A stretch of DNA of 64,000 nucleotides from Methylorubrum rhodesianum. GTDB taxonomy: Bacteria > Pseudomonadota > Alphaproteobacteria > Rhizobiales > Beijerinckiaceae. The stretch is taken from positions 124,001 through 188,000 of the forward strand of contig NZ_JACHOS010000007.1 in NCBI RefSeq assembly GCF_014199985.1. Reading direction: 5' to 3'. This document shows positions 1 to 8,530 of the stretch, in pieces; the stretch's first letter is position 1, and every line of letters begins with the position of its first letter. The position numbers and the translations under genes were made by a program. A model generated the notes under the pieces. It saw only the letters and a list, made by a program, of their open reading frames with translations, was not told the origin of the DNA and did no database searches.

Positions 1-185
1 GCTCCGAGCATCAGGAGCAGGCTGGCGATGAGCGCGACCCGGACCCACAGATGGCCGCCGAGAACGATCGCCACGGGCAGGCCGAGCGCCAGCAGGACGA
101 GCTCGAGCCGCACCGCCCGCTCCGTACGCCCGCCATGGACGAGGCCGCGCCAGGAATTCAGGAAGGCGAGGTAGAGCGCGATCAC
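1..185 (-). CDS. dgkA: Diacylglycerol kinase (DgkA), partial
   Basis: This is the N-terminal part of a small integral-membrane diacylglycerol kinase, cut by the left window edge (about 61 codons). The translation begins VIALYLAFLNSWRGL, followed by a basic, amphipathic stretch and hydrophobic helices, which fits the DgkA family. The family phosphorylates diacylglycerol to phosphatidate in the inner membrane. The start is a GTG at 183-185 that overlaps the TGA of the upstream abrB-like gene in a GTGA arrangement, so translational coupling is likely. The catalytic C-terminal part lies outside the window. Confidence 0.75.
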   Translation of the reverse strand, partial: MIALYLAFLNSWRGLVHGGRTERAVRLELVLLALGLPVAIVLGGHLWVRVALIASLLLMLG

Positions 186-1240
186 GGCGTCTCCCCCGGA
201 GCCTCTGCGGGGACCGCGCGTGCGATCCATCTGGCGAGGATCGGACCGGTCGCCAGCACCACGAACAGGCGCAGCGTCTGCACCGCGAGAACGAAGGACA
301 CGTCGGCCTTCGAACCCACGGCGATGATCGCCACCGAATCGAGCCCGCCGGGACTGGTGGCCAGGAAGGCGGTGAGGAAATCGATCGGCAGCCAGTAGGT
401 CAGCGCCCAGGCCCAGATGCCGCAGAGGAGGATGATCGCGCCGGTCGCGGCCAGAACGCCCGGCAGAGCGTGGAGCGTCTCGTCCAGGGTCCGCCGGTTG
501 AAGCGCAGCCCGACATACCAGCCGATCGCCGCGTAGGCGGCATCGAGAACCGGGCCGGGCAGAGCGATATCGAGGAGCCCGGAGGCATGCAGGATGGCCC
601 CGAGCAGCATCGGTCCGATCAGGGGCGCGGAGGGCAGCCGCAGCAGGCTCGCGAGGCCGAACCCGGCCGCTGCGACCGCACAGGTCGCCGCGACGCCGGC
701 CCAGCTCCACGTTTCCCCGGAGGACGCCGCGCCGGTCACGTCGGCGAGGAGGCGCGCGGCGAGCGAGGCCGAGAGCACCACGGCGGCGACGCGCACATAC
801 TGCATGAACGCCACGAGGCGCGGGTCGGCGCCGTAATCCTCGGCCATGGCGACCATCGCGGCGGCGCCGCCCGGCGAGGATCCCCAGGCCGCGGTGGTGC
901 CGGGCAGGACCCGCAGCCGCGTCAGGGCCAGCCCGGTCAGCGCGCCGGCCACCACCGTGACGCCGACGACGGCGAGGATGATGAGGCCGTCCGCGCGCAG
1001 GGTCGCGGCGATCTCGGTCGTCGCGGACCGGGCGACGAGGCAGCCGATCACCGCCTGGGCGGCCAGGAAGAGCGGGCGCGGCAGCGACAGCCCGGCACCG
1101 CGCACGCCGAAGATGATCGCGGCCAGCATCGGCCCGAGAAGAAGGGCGGCGGGAAAATGCGCGCGGCTCAGGCCGTAGGCGAGAGCGGCCGAGACGGCGA
1201 GGAGCGCCGTCCAGCGCAGGAGAGTGCGGGTCTCGGGCAA
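182..1240 (-). CDS. AbrB-family integral membrane protein
   Basis: A 352-residue, very hydrophobic protein with about ten predicted membrane segments in two similar halves. The motif TTAAWGSSPGGAAAM around residue 115 and TSPGGLDSVAIIA near residue 300 are the paired SPGG signatures of the AbrB (putative ammonia monooxygenase regulator) membrane family. The function is unproven; members are often described as possible transporters. The start is a TTG at 1238-1240 without an obvious Shine-Dalgarno sequence, so the true N-terminus could differ. The gene overlaps dgkA downstream by 4 bases. Confidence 0.8.
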   Translation of the reverse strand: MPETRTLLRWTALLAVSAALAYGLSRAHFPAALLLGPMLAAIIFGVRGAGLSLPRPLFLAAQAVIGCLVARSATTEIAATLRADGLIILAVVGVTVVAGALTGLALTRLRVLPGTTAAWGSSPGGAAAMVAMAEDYGADPRLVAFMQYVRVAAVVLSASLAARLLADVTGAASSGETWSWAGVAATCAVAAAGFGLASLLRLPSAPLIGPMLLGAILHASGLLDIALPGPVLDAAYAAIGWYVGLRFNRRTLDETLHALPGVLAATGAIILLCGIWAWALTYWLPIDFLTAFLATSPGGLDSVAIIAVGSKADVSFVLAVQTLRLFVVLATGPILARWIARAVPAEAPGETP

Positions 1241-1356
1241 GGGCGTGGATGCAGGAGGACGCGCGACACGATCCGCGCGGGGCCCGCGCTACACGCTCTC
1301 GCCCGGCCTGTCACGACGAGGCCGCGACGCAGCCGCCGGCCCTCCCCCTCCGACGC

Positions 1357-2304
1357 TCAGGCGCGATACCCCTCGTCCTCCCGGCAGGCGGCGGTACCGG
1401 CCGGGGCGTGCGCCCGGAAGAACGCGGCGAGATGCGCGAGGCCGCCCGACCGGGGGTCGCTGGAGCGCCAGGCCAGCGCGACGGTGCGGCCGGGCCCCTC
1501 TCCCTCGAAGTGACGCATGACGGTCAGTCCGCTCGGATCGGGGCCCGAGGGGACGGCGAGGGCCGGGATGAGGGTGTAGCCGGCGCCCGCCGCCACCATC
1601 GAGCGCAGGGTCTCCAGACTCGTCGCGTGGCGGCCGGCGCCCCTCAGGGTGCCGCAGGCGGCGATCGTCTGGTCGCGCAGGCAATTGCCTTCGTCGAGCA
1701 GCAGCAGGTCCGGCCCGCTCAGGTTCTCCGCCCTTGGGGCAGCCCCTTGGGCGAAGACGTGGTCTGCCGGGCAGGCCAGCCGGAACGGTTCCACGAAGAG
1801 CGGCGAGACCGTGAGGCCCGAGGCCGCCACCGGCAGCGAGACCAGGGCCGCATCGATGCGTCCGTCGCGCAGGCCGTCGAGGATCTCGGCGGTGCGTGCC
1901 TCGCTGAGCGCCAGCGTCAGCAGTGGAAATTCCTGACGCAAGAGGCGCAGCACCAGGGGGAAGTAGTAGGGGCCCAGCGTTTGGATCGCGGCCAGAACCA
2001 GCCGGCCGGTCAGGGGCGAGCCGCGTCCCTCGACGGCGAGCGCCAGCAGGCGCTGCGCCTCGGCCAGCACCACGCGCGCCTGCCGAACGATGCCCTGGCC
2101 GGCGACCGTCAGCAACACGCGTCGGTTGGATCGTTCGAACAAGGTCAGCCCGAGCGCGTTCTCCAGTTTACGGACCTGCACGGAGAGCGTCGGCTGGCTC
2201 ACGTTGCAGCGCTCGGCCGCCCGGCCGAAATGCCCCTCGTCGGCGACGGCCACGACGTATTCGAGATCGCGCAGGGACAATCCAGCAAGATTCATAGGCA
2301 CCAT
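1357..2304 (-). CDS. oxyR: Hydrogen-peroxide sensor and regulator OxyR (LysR family)
   Basis: A 315-residue LysR-type regulator. The helix-turn-helix lies in residues 1-65 and the effector domain follows. The redox pair is visible as EGNCLRDQTIAAC, with the two cysteines nine residues apart, as in E. coli Cys199/Cys208. The following TSLETLRSMVAAGAGYTLIP also matches OxyR. It senses peroxide by disulfide formation and activates defence genes. It is divergent from katA, the expected target. Two starts are possible, ATG 2304 or ATG 2295; the second gives MNLAGLSLRDLEYV, closer to known OxyR starts. An ATAG-N7-CTAT box covers this start region, which suggests autoregulation. Confidence 0.92.
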   Translation of the reverse strand: MVPMNLAGLSLRDLEYVVAVADEGHFGRAAERCNVSQPTLSVQVRKLENALGLTLFERSNRRVLLTVAGQGIVRQARVVLAEAQRLLALAVEGRGSPLTGRLVLAAIQTLGPYYFPLVLRLLRQEFPLLTLALSEARTAEILDGLRDGRIDAALVSLPVAASGLTVSPLFVEPFRLACPADHVFAQGAAPRAENLSGPDLLLLDEGNCLRDQTIAACGTLRGAGRHATSLETLRSMVAAGAGYTLIPALAVPSGPDPSGLTVMRHFEGEGPGRTVALAWRSSDPRSGGLAHLAAFFRAHAPAGTAACREDEGYRA

Positions 2305-2308
2305 CTAT
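2294..2308. promoter_or_regulatory. Predicted OxyR binding box
   Basis: The sequence reads ATAG-GCACCAT-CTAT, an exact match to the ATAG-N7-CTAT half-operator described for OxyR. It lies over the possible oxyR start codons and upstream of katA, so it could serve both autoregulation and catalase control. Immediately beside it, 2308-2322 is a perfect TCACAA-TCT-TTGTGA palindrome of unknown role. Confidence 0.7.
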
Positions 2309-2442
2309 CACAATCTTTGTGACGATGCATTTGCCAATGGGTCATGCCTGGGTCATACCGTCGAAACAGAATGGTTCCAGGCTGTGCAAACGCCCCGAGC
2401 GATCCACCCTGAAGCCCCTGCCTCCCAAGGAGAGAGTGACGC

Positions 2443-4032
2443 ATGAGCGAGAACCGTCCGATTCTGACGACCCGCCAGGGCCATCCGGTCCGGGACAACC
2501 AGAGCACGCGTACGGTCGGCGAGCGGGGTCCGGCGACGCTCGAGAACTATCAGTTCATCGAGAAGATCACCCATTTCGACCGTGAGCGCATTCCGGAGCG
2601 CGTGGTTCACGCCCGCGGCGCCGGCGCCCACGGCTGGTTCGAGGCCTACGGCAAGATCGGCGACGAGCCGGCCTCCAAGTATACCCGCGCCCGCGTCCTC
2701 AACGAGACCGGTGTGAAGACGCCGATGTTCGTGCGCTTCTCGACCGTGGCCGGTGCCAAGGAGAGCCCCGAGACCGAGCGCGACCCGCGCGGCTTCGCCG
2801 TCAAGTTCAAGACCGTCGAGGGCAACTGGGACCTGGTTGGCAACAACCTCAAGGTCTTCTTCATCCGCGACGCGATCAAGTTCCCCGACATGATCCACGC
2901 GTTCAAGCCGGACCCGGTGACGAACCGCCAGGAGGCGTGGCGCTTCTTCGACTTCGTGGCGCAGCACCCCGAGTCGATCCACATGGTGACCTGGCTGAAG
3001 TCGCCTTGGGGCATCCCGGCCAACTACCGCGAGATGGAAGGCTCGGGCGTCAACACGTACAAGCTCGTCAACGACAAGGGCGAGGCGGTGCTCTGCAAGT
3101 TCCACTGGCAGCCGAAGCAGGGTGTCCGGAACCTGACCTCGCAGCAGGCGTCCGAGATCCAGGCCAAGGATGTCGGCCACGCCACCCGTGACCTCTACGA
3201 CAACATCCAGGCCGGCAACTTCCCCGAGTGGGAATTCTGCGTGCAGATCATGCCCGACGGCCCGAACGACCACCTCTCGTTCGATCCGCTCGACGACACG
3301 AAGCGTTGGCCCGAGGACCAGTTCCCGCTGCTGCCGGTCGGCCGCATGGTGCTCGACCGCGTGCCGGACAACTTCTTCGCGGAAGTGGAGCAGTCGGCCT
3401 TCGGCACGGGCGTGCTCGTCGACGGCATCGACTTCTCGGACGACAAGATGCTGCAGGGCCGGACCCTGTCCTACTCGGACACACAGCGTTACCGCGTCGG
3501 TGCGAACTACCTGCAGCTGCCGATCAACGCGCCGCAGCCCGGCGTGAAGGTCTACTCGAACCAGCGCGACGGCCAGATGACCTACGGCGTCGACGGCACG
3601 GGTGCCAACAAGCACATCAACTACGAGCCCTCGACGCTCGGCGAGGGTCTCGCCGAGGCGCCGAAGAAGACCGAATACCACCAGCCGGTGGAGGGGCGTC
3701 TCGGCCGCTATCAGACCTCGCGCACCGAGGATGATTACGCCCAGGCGGGTCACCGCTATCGGACCTTCGAGGATTGGGAGCGCGAGGACCTGATCGCCAA
3801 CCTCGTGGCCGACATGAAGCAGTGCCCTGAGCCGATCCAGCTGCGGATGGTCTGGCACTTCTGGCACGCCGACGAGGATTACGGCCGCCGCGTCGCCGAG
3901 GGCGCCGGGATCGATCTGGAGAAGGCCAAGGCCCTGCCGCCGCTGCCGGGCCGCGCCGCCCCGCACAAGCGCCTCCAGGCCGAGACCTACACCGAGGGCG
4001 GCAACGCCCCGCAGAAGGTCGCCGCCGAGTAA
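2443..4032 (+). CDS. katA: Monofunctional haem catalase
   Basis: A 529-residue small-subunit catalase that breaks down hydrogen peroxide in the cytoplasm. The distal catalytic histidine is H56 in [11 protein letters not shown], the distal asparagine is N134 in DLVGNN, and the proximal haem-ligand tyrosine is Y344 in [12 protein letters not shown]. Length and motifs fit the small-subunit (about 500 residue) catalases. A good ribosome-binding site, AAGGAGAG, precedes ATG 2443. The gene is divergent from oxyR, with the OxyR box between them, and is followed by a strong bidirectional terminator. Confidence 0.97.
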   Translation: MSENRPILTTRQGHPVRDNQSTRTVGERGPATLENYQFIEKITHFDRERIPERVVHARGAGAHGWFEAYGKIGDEPASKYTRARVLNETGVKTPMFVRFSTVAGAKESPETERDPRGFAVKFKTVEGNWDLVGNNLKVFFIRDAIKFPDMIHAFKPDPVTNRQEAWRFFDFVAQHPESIHMVTWLKSPWGIPANYREMEGSGVNTYKLVNDKGEAVLCKFHWQPKQGVRNLTSQQASEIQAKDVGHATRDLYDNIQAGNFPEWEFCVQIMPDGPNDHLSFDPLDDTKRWPEDQFPLLPVGRMVLDRVPDNFFAEVEQSAFGTGVLVDGIDFSDDKMLQGRTLSYSDTQRYRVGANYLQLPINAPQPGVKVYSNQRDGQMTYGVDGTGANKHINYEPSTLGEGLAEAPKKTEYHQPVEGRLGRYQTSRTEDDYAQAGHRYRTFEDWEREDLIANLVADMKQCPEPIQLRMVWHFWHADEDYGRRVAEGAGIDLEKAKALPPLPGRAAPHKRLQAETYTEGGNAPQKVAAE

Positions 4033-4055
4033 AGCCGGCTACCCACCGACATGAA

Positions 4056-4089
4056 AAACCCCGCCCGACCGTCAGGTCGGGCGGGGTTT
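4056..4089. terminator. Bidirectional rho-independent terminator
   Basis: A perfect 15-base-pair stem with a 4-base loop (GTCA): left arm 4056-4070, right arm 4075-4089. There is an A-rich run before it and a run of T to 4095. It sits between the convergent katA and BA14K genes and can stop transcription from both sides. Confidence 0.92.
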
Positions 4090-4128
4090 CTTTTTGGGAA
4101 GGGCGGGCGCCGAAACCGGCGCCGGCCG

Positions 4129-4860
4129 TTACGGGCAGGAGCGGCGCACGCCGCGCTTGGCGATGTAGGTCTGGGTCTGCGGATCGTAGGTCTTGAAGCG
4201 GCGGGCGCACTCGGCGATCGCCTCGTCGTCACCGGCCGCGACCCCCGTCGTCACCGTCTCGGTGCCGTAGTAGCCGGCGGGCGCGTAGTAGCCGTCGTCG
4301 TAGCCATAGCCGTACCCATAGCCCGGATAGCCGTAGGCGCCGTAGAGGCTGCCGGCCGCGAGACCGAGGCCCAAGCCGAGGCCGATGCCGCCATAGCCAT
4401 ATCCGCGGCGATAGTAGCCGGCGTTCCGCCAGCGGTTGCCGCCATACCAGCCACGGTTACCGTAGCCGGGCCGCACGCCGGCAACGCCGCCTCCGAAGCC
4501 CGGTCGGACTCCGCCGAAACCCGGACGGCCGGCGAAGCCACCGCCACCGATGCCGGCACCACCCCCGAGACCCGGACGGCCAGCAAAGCCACCGCCACCG
4601 ATGCCGGCACCACCCCCAAAACCCGGACGGCCGGCAAACCCACCGCCGGGGCGGATACCCCCTGCGCCCAGGCCACCGCCGCGGAAGCCGGGATTGCCGA
4701 ATCCGGTCACGCCGCCCGCTCCGAGTGCGCTGCGGAAATTGCCGCCGCCGAGGCCGCCGGATCCCCCGACGCCGATCGGCCGTGCATCGGCACTCGCCGG
4801 AAGATAGGCCAGCGCGCCCGCAACGACGGCCGAAGCCATGAATATCCGCTTGATCATCAT
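4129..4860 (-). CDS. Glycine-rich secreted BA14K-domain protein
   Basis: A 243-residue exported protein. Residues 1-27 form a signal peptide (MMIKRIFMASAVVAGALAYL, Ala-rich cleavage region). Residues 30-150 are a Gly-rich repeat with three copies of FAGRPG[FL]GG spaced 17 residues. A Gly/Tyr/Leu segment follows (about 150-200). The C-terminus, CARRFKTYDPQTQTYI then CP, is a BA14K-like lectin/immunoreactive domain common in Rhizobiales. A surface or periplasmic role is likely but unknown. Start could be ATG 4860 or ATG 4857. Confidence 0.8.
   Translation of the reverse strand: MMIKRIFMASAVVAGALAYLPASADARPIGVGGSGGLGGGNFRSALGAGGVTGFGNPGFRGGGLGAGGIRPGGGFAGRPGFGGGAGIGGGGFAGRPGLGGGAGIGGGGFAGRPGFGGVRPGFGGGVAGVRPGYGNRGWYGGNRWRNAGYYRRGYGYGGIGLGLGLGLAAGSLYGAYGYPGYGYGYGYDDGYYAPAGYYGTETVTTGVAAGDDEAIAECARRFKTYDPQTQTYIAKRGVRRSCP
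4519..4640. repeat. 51-base tandem repeat inside the BA14K gene
   Basis: The segment beginning ACCCGGACGGCC recurs at 4519, 4570 and 4621, an exact 51-base period (17 codons). It encodes the FAGRPG-type glycine repeat. Copies differ at a few bases, so the array may change length between strains. Confidence 0.85.
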
Positions 4861-5048
4861 TCCCTCAGCATATCGTGAGTATGGCCTGCGCCGGAATTGG
4901 TCGGCAAAATGGGCCCTTACACACAGAACGCTGCGGGACGGCCGTTGATCCTAAGGCCAAGATTGTCCGAACGTCGCGCTCTCTCGCACCCGTCACGGCT
5001 CACTTACGGGGCCGTTCGAGGCCGCGTCGGGGCTCGTGGCCCGCTATC

Positions 5049-5081
5049 GCATCGTCCCGAAAGGGGCCGCCGGCCCCCGGA
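5049..5081. repeat. Copy of a dispersed GCATCGTCCCG palindromic element
   Basis: This stretch, GCATCGTCCCGAAAGGG then GCCGCCGGC, closely resembles 50959-50992 elsewhere in the window (about one gap and a few substitutions). It lies in the spacer downstream of lnt. The partner inverted arm present at the second copy is not obvious here. Confidence 0.4.
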
Positions 5082-5093
5082 ACGGGTGGCGCG

Positions 5094-6797
5094 CTATACC
5101 CGGCGGCGCCGGGCGGCAAGCGCGGCGAGGAGGCAGGCGATGAGACCGAGGGCGAACGGCCCGTCTCCGTAGGCGGCGTAGAGCGTGCGGCCGGGCAGCC
5201 GCACAGGAAGATCCGCGTCCAGCACGCCCTCGATGCCGAGCGGCAGGCTCGCCACGACCCGGCCATGGGCGTCGACCACCGCCGAGATGCCGGAATTGGC
5301 GTCGCGCACCAGCGGCACCCCCTCCTCCACCGCCCGCAGCCGGGCCTGGGCGAAGTGCTGGCGCGGTCCGGGCGTGTCACCGAACCATGCGTCGTTGGTG
5401 AGATTCAGGATGAGGCCCGGCACGGCCGGCGCGCCCTCGGCCGGATCGGGTGGCAGGATCGCACCGGGAAAGATCGCCTCGTAGCAGATCGTGGCGGCGA
5501 CCGGCGGCAGGCCCGGAACGTTGAGGATGCGCTGGCCGGCGCGGTCCCCTGCGGTGAAACCGCCGGGAACGGAGATGAACTGGCGCAGGCCGAGCGCCCG
5601 CAGCAGCCCGTCGAGGGGACCCGGCAGGTACTCGCCGAAGGGGACGAGGTGAACCTTGTCATAGGTGTCGCCGGATTGCCCGCCCGCGCCGATCGTCAGG
5701 ATCGCGTTGAAGAACACGGCGTTCTCGCGTGTCAGCCGCTCACCGTTGGGCAGTTCGCGCACCCGCGCGGCGCCGGTGATGAGCTGCTTACCCTCGGGCA
5801 AAGCCGCGCCGATCCGCCCCAGTGCCTCCGGATCGCGCTGGATCAGGAAGGGAAAGGCCGATTCCGGCCAGATCAGGTGCGTGATGTCGGCGATGCCCGT
5901 TCGATCGGGCGAGAGCGCCCGGTCGCTGAGTTCGAGATACTTGCCGACGATGCGCTCGCGGTTGGCGGAGCCGAACTTGTCGTCCTGCGGGATGTTGGGC
6001 TGGATCAAGCGCAGCCGCACGCCCGCGACCGTCGGATCCGGCGCGGCGGGCACGCGCCACGCGCCGTAGGCGGCAAGGCCCACGAGGGCGGCGACGGCCG
6101 CCAGCGTCGGCCCGAAGCGGTCTCGCGGCGTCGCGCCCGTGGCGAGGGTGGCGGGCGCGGCGGCGATCAGCACCGCGAGCAGGGTCAACCCGTAGAGGCC
6201 GACCAGCGAGGCCGCCTGCATGGTCCAGAGATGGCCTCCCAGTGCCATGCCCAGGGTGTTCCAGGGAAAGCCTGTCAGGATGTGCCCGCGCAGCCACTCG
6301 GCGCCGGCGAGGCCGAAGGCGAGGGCCGCGATGCGCCCGGCCCCTCGCGTCCAGACCAGGCGGGCGACGGCGAAGCCCGCGGCGGAGAACAGGGCGAGCA
6401 CCGCCGGCAGGCCGACCACGCCCAGCGGCAGCGCCCAGGCGAACTGGTCTGCCTCCACGAGGAAGGCGGCGCCGAGCCACCACAGGCCGGCGGTGAAGTA
6501 GCCGAACCCCCAGGCCCAGCCGATGGCGGCACAGGCGCGGACCGTGCGCCGGCCCGCGCCGCCGACCGCCGCGCCGTCGATCAGCCAGACGGCGACCGAG
6601 AGCGACACGACGAGCGCCGGGAACAGGCCGTAGGGCGGCATGGCCAGGGCACCGCAGGCACCGGCCGCGACGGCGATGGCCAGCCGCACCCAGCCCTGGC
6701 TGAGGATGATGCGGTGCGCGACGGCCTCGAGCGGGCCGATCCGCGCCGCGGCCGGACGCATCCCGGCGCCGGACGCGCGGCCGAGCGGAGCGGTCAT
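5094..6797 (-). CDS. lnt: Apolipoprotein N-acyltransferase
   Basis: A 567-residue inner-membrane enzyme that adds the third acyl chain to lipoproteins. The N-terminal 250 residues form the membrane part. The C-terminal nitrilase-like domain shows the catalytic triad E312 (LIWPESAFPF), K381 (YDKVHLVPFGEYLPG) and C438 (ICYEAIFP). It is last in the minus-strand run, 27 bases after corC, an arrangement widely conserved in alphaproteobacteria. Length is slightly above the usual 510-540 because of an N-terminal extension of about 30 residues; a later start is possible. Confidence 0.95.
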   Translation of the reverse strand: MTAPLGRASGAGMRPAAARIGPLEAVAHRIILSQGWVRLAIAVAAGACGALAMPPYGLFPALVVSLSVAVWLIDGAAVGGAGRRTVRACAAIGWAWGFGYFTAGLWWLGAAFLVEADQFAWALPLGVVGLPAVLALFSAAGFAVARLVWTRGAGRIAALAFGLAGAEWLRGHILTGFPWNTLGMALGGHLWTMQAASLVGLYGLTLLAVLIAAAPATLATGATPRDRFGPTLAAVAALVGLAAYGAWRVPAAPDPTVAGVRLRLIQPNIPQDDKFGSANRERIVGKYLELSDRALSPDRTGIADITHLIWPESAFPFLIQRDPEALGRIGAALPEGKQLITGAARVRELPNGERLTRENAVFFNAILTIGAGGQSGDTYDKVHLVPFGEYLPGPLDGLLRALGLRQFISVPGGFTAGDRAGQRILNVPGLPPVAATICYEAIFPGAILPPDPAEGAPAVPGLILNLTNDAWFGDTPGPRQHFAQARLRAVEEGVPLVRDANSGISAVVDAHGRVVASLPLGIEGVLDADLPVRLPGRTLYAAYGDGPFALGLIACLLAALAARRRRV

Positions 6798-6824
6798 GCC
6801 TTGTCGCCTCGTTCCGTCCCGTCC

Positions 6825-7991
6825 TTAACGACCGGCTTCGGCGGTCTGAGCCGTGCCCGTTTCCACCTCGGCTTCCTCGGGCGCGTGCGGCGCCGGGCGC
6901 GGTGGCGGCAGAGCGAGCGGCACCACGGTGCCGATCTTGGCCGGCGCGCGCTGGAGCTTGATCCGCTTCACCCGCCGGGGATCGGCGTCGAGCACCTCGA
7001 ACTCGATATCGTCCGGACCGGCGATCCGCTCGCCGCGGGTCGGCACCCGGCCGGCCAGGGTCACGATCAGGCCGCCGATCGTGTCGATCTCGGCCGCGAG
7101 TTCCCCGAAGGCGGCGACGAGATCGAGGCCGGTGGCCTCCGACACCTCGGCGAGGCCGGCACGGGCATCGGCGATATACGCCTCCGTCTCGCCCTCCATG
7201 CGGTTGACGAGCCGGCCCTCGGCCACGTCGTGCTCGTCCTCGATGTCGCCGACCACCATCTCGATCAGATCCTCGATCGAGATCAGGCCGTCGGTGCCGC
7301 CGTACTCGTCGATGACCAGCGCCATGTGGGTGCGCGTCGCCTGCATCCGCACCAGCAGGTCGATGGCCGGCATGGAGGGGGGCACGAACAGCACCGGGCG
7401 CTGGATGCGGGTCGAAGCCAGCGTCGCGGTCAGATCGACCTTGCCGAGATCGAGGCCGCGCAGCGCGCCGCGGGCCGAGGCGGCACGGCGCGGACGCGGC
7501 GCGGGCTTGATCTCTCCCCTGCCCTCGCCATCGGCCACCGCCTGCGGCACCGGACGGCGCGGCGCGGCCTCGGCCTGGGTCGCGAGGTATTCCACGAAGT
7601 CGCGGATGTGGACCATGCCGCGGGGATCGTCGAGGGTTTCGCCGTAGACCGGCAGACGCGAATGCCCGGCGGTGCGGAACAGCTTCAGGAGGTCGCCGAG
7701 GCTGGTGTCGCTGGCCACGGCCACGATGTCGGCGCGGGGCACCATCACATCGTCGACCCGGACCTTGTGCAGGCCCAGCACATTCTTGAGCATGGCCCGC
7801 TCGAGCGGCGAGAAGGCGTCCTCGCCCGTGTCGGGCTCGGCCAGCGCCTCCTCGATATCGGTGCGCAGGGAATCGCGCGGACGCAGGTGGAAGACGTTCA
7901 GCAGACGATCGTACCACGCCTCGCGTTGAGGGGGTTCGGCGTCCGCGGCTGGCGCGGCCAGGGCCGCGCCGCGACTTCGGTCGTTGGTCAT
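6825..7991 (-). CDS. corC: CorC/HlyC-type CBS-domain protein
   Basis: A 388-residue soluble protein with two CBS motifs, about residues 80-140 (MVPRADIVAV, SRLPVYGE) and 195-250 (VIDEYGGTDGLISIEDL), and a C-terminal CorC/HlyC transporter-associated domain (about 265-345). The family is linked to magnesium/cobalt handling; some members are called haemolysin-like. An Arg/Pro/Ala-rich insertion (about 141-180) separates the two CBS motifs. It lies between ybeY and lnt in a conserved cluster. Confidence 0.9.
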   Translation of the reverse strand: MTNDRSRGAALAAPAADAEPPQREAWYDRLLNVFHLRPRDSLRTDIEEALAEPDTGEDAFSPLERAMLKNVLGLHKVRVDDVMVPRADIVAVASDTSLGDLLKLFRTAGHSRLPVYGETLDDPRGMVHIRDFVEYLATQAEAAPRRPVPQAVADGEGRGEIKPAPRPRRAASARGALRGLDLGKVDLTATLASTRIQRPVLFVPPSMPAIDLLVRMQATRTHMALVIDEYGGTDGLISIEDLIEMVVGDIEDEHDVAEGRLVNRMEGETEAYIADARAGLAEVSEATGLDLVAAFGELAAEIDTIGGLIVTLAGRVPTRGERIAGPDDIEFEVLDADPRRVKRIKLQRAPAKIGTVVPLALPPPRPAPHAPEEAEVETGTAQTAEAGR

Positions 7992-8027
7992 GGGTCTCTG
8001 GGTTGGATGCGGCGGGAGTGCCGGGAG

Positions 8028-8513
8028 TCAGTCTTCGTAGGGATTTGGTATGCCGAGAGTCCGGAGCGCGGCGACCTCGAGCGCCTCCATGGCGTCGGCC
8101 TCTGCCTCGCCGGTCTCATGGTCCTGTCCGAGAAGGTGAAGGGTGCCATGGACGAGGAGGTGGGCGAAATGGTGCTCGAACGGCTTCGACTGCTCGGTAC
8201 TCTCGCGCACGAGCGTGTCATACGCAAGAACCACGTCGCCCAAGGGGCGCGCCATGCCGGGCTGAATCGGGCCGTCCGCGGCCGGAAACGACAGCACGTT
8301 GGTGGGCTTATCCTTGTTTCGCCATGTCCGGTTCAGGGTCTGGACGGTGGCGTCGTCGGCGAGCAGGACGCTCACTTCGACCGGGCCCGAGGCCGAATCG
8401 GGCAGGATGGCCAACCCGGCCTCGACGGCCCGGAGGGTGAACGCCTCCAGTTCGGGGACGGCCTGTTCCCAGCGCGCATCCTCGACGGCGATGTCGATCT
8501 CGTTGTCGCTCAT
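8028..8513 (-). CDS. ybeY: Endoribonuclease YbeY
   Basis: A 161-residue single-strand endoribonuclease needed for 16S rRNA 3' end maturation and ribosome quality control. The zinc-binding motif HGTLHLLGQDH gives H122, H126 and H132. RNKDKPTNVLSFP is also typical. It sits directly downstream of phoH (17-base gap), the usual functional partner. Confidence 0.96.
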   Translation of the reverse strand: MSDNEIDIAVEDARWEQAVPELEAFTLRAVEAGLAILPDSASGPVEVSVLLADDATVQTLNRTWRNKDKPTNVLSFPAADGPIQPGMARPLGDVVLAYDTLVRESTEQSKPFEHHFAHLLVHGTLHLLGQDHETGEAEADAMEALEVAALRTLGIPNPYED

Positions 8514-8530
8514 ATTGGTCGCGCGAAGGG

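Noticed and set aside
2353..3966. Long minus-strand open frame opposite katA
   Set aside because: Antisense to a convincing catalase; composition is a high-GC shadow and no protein family is recognisable.
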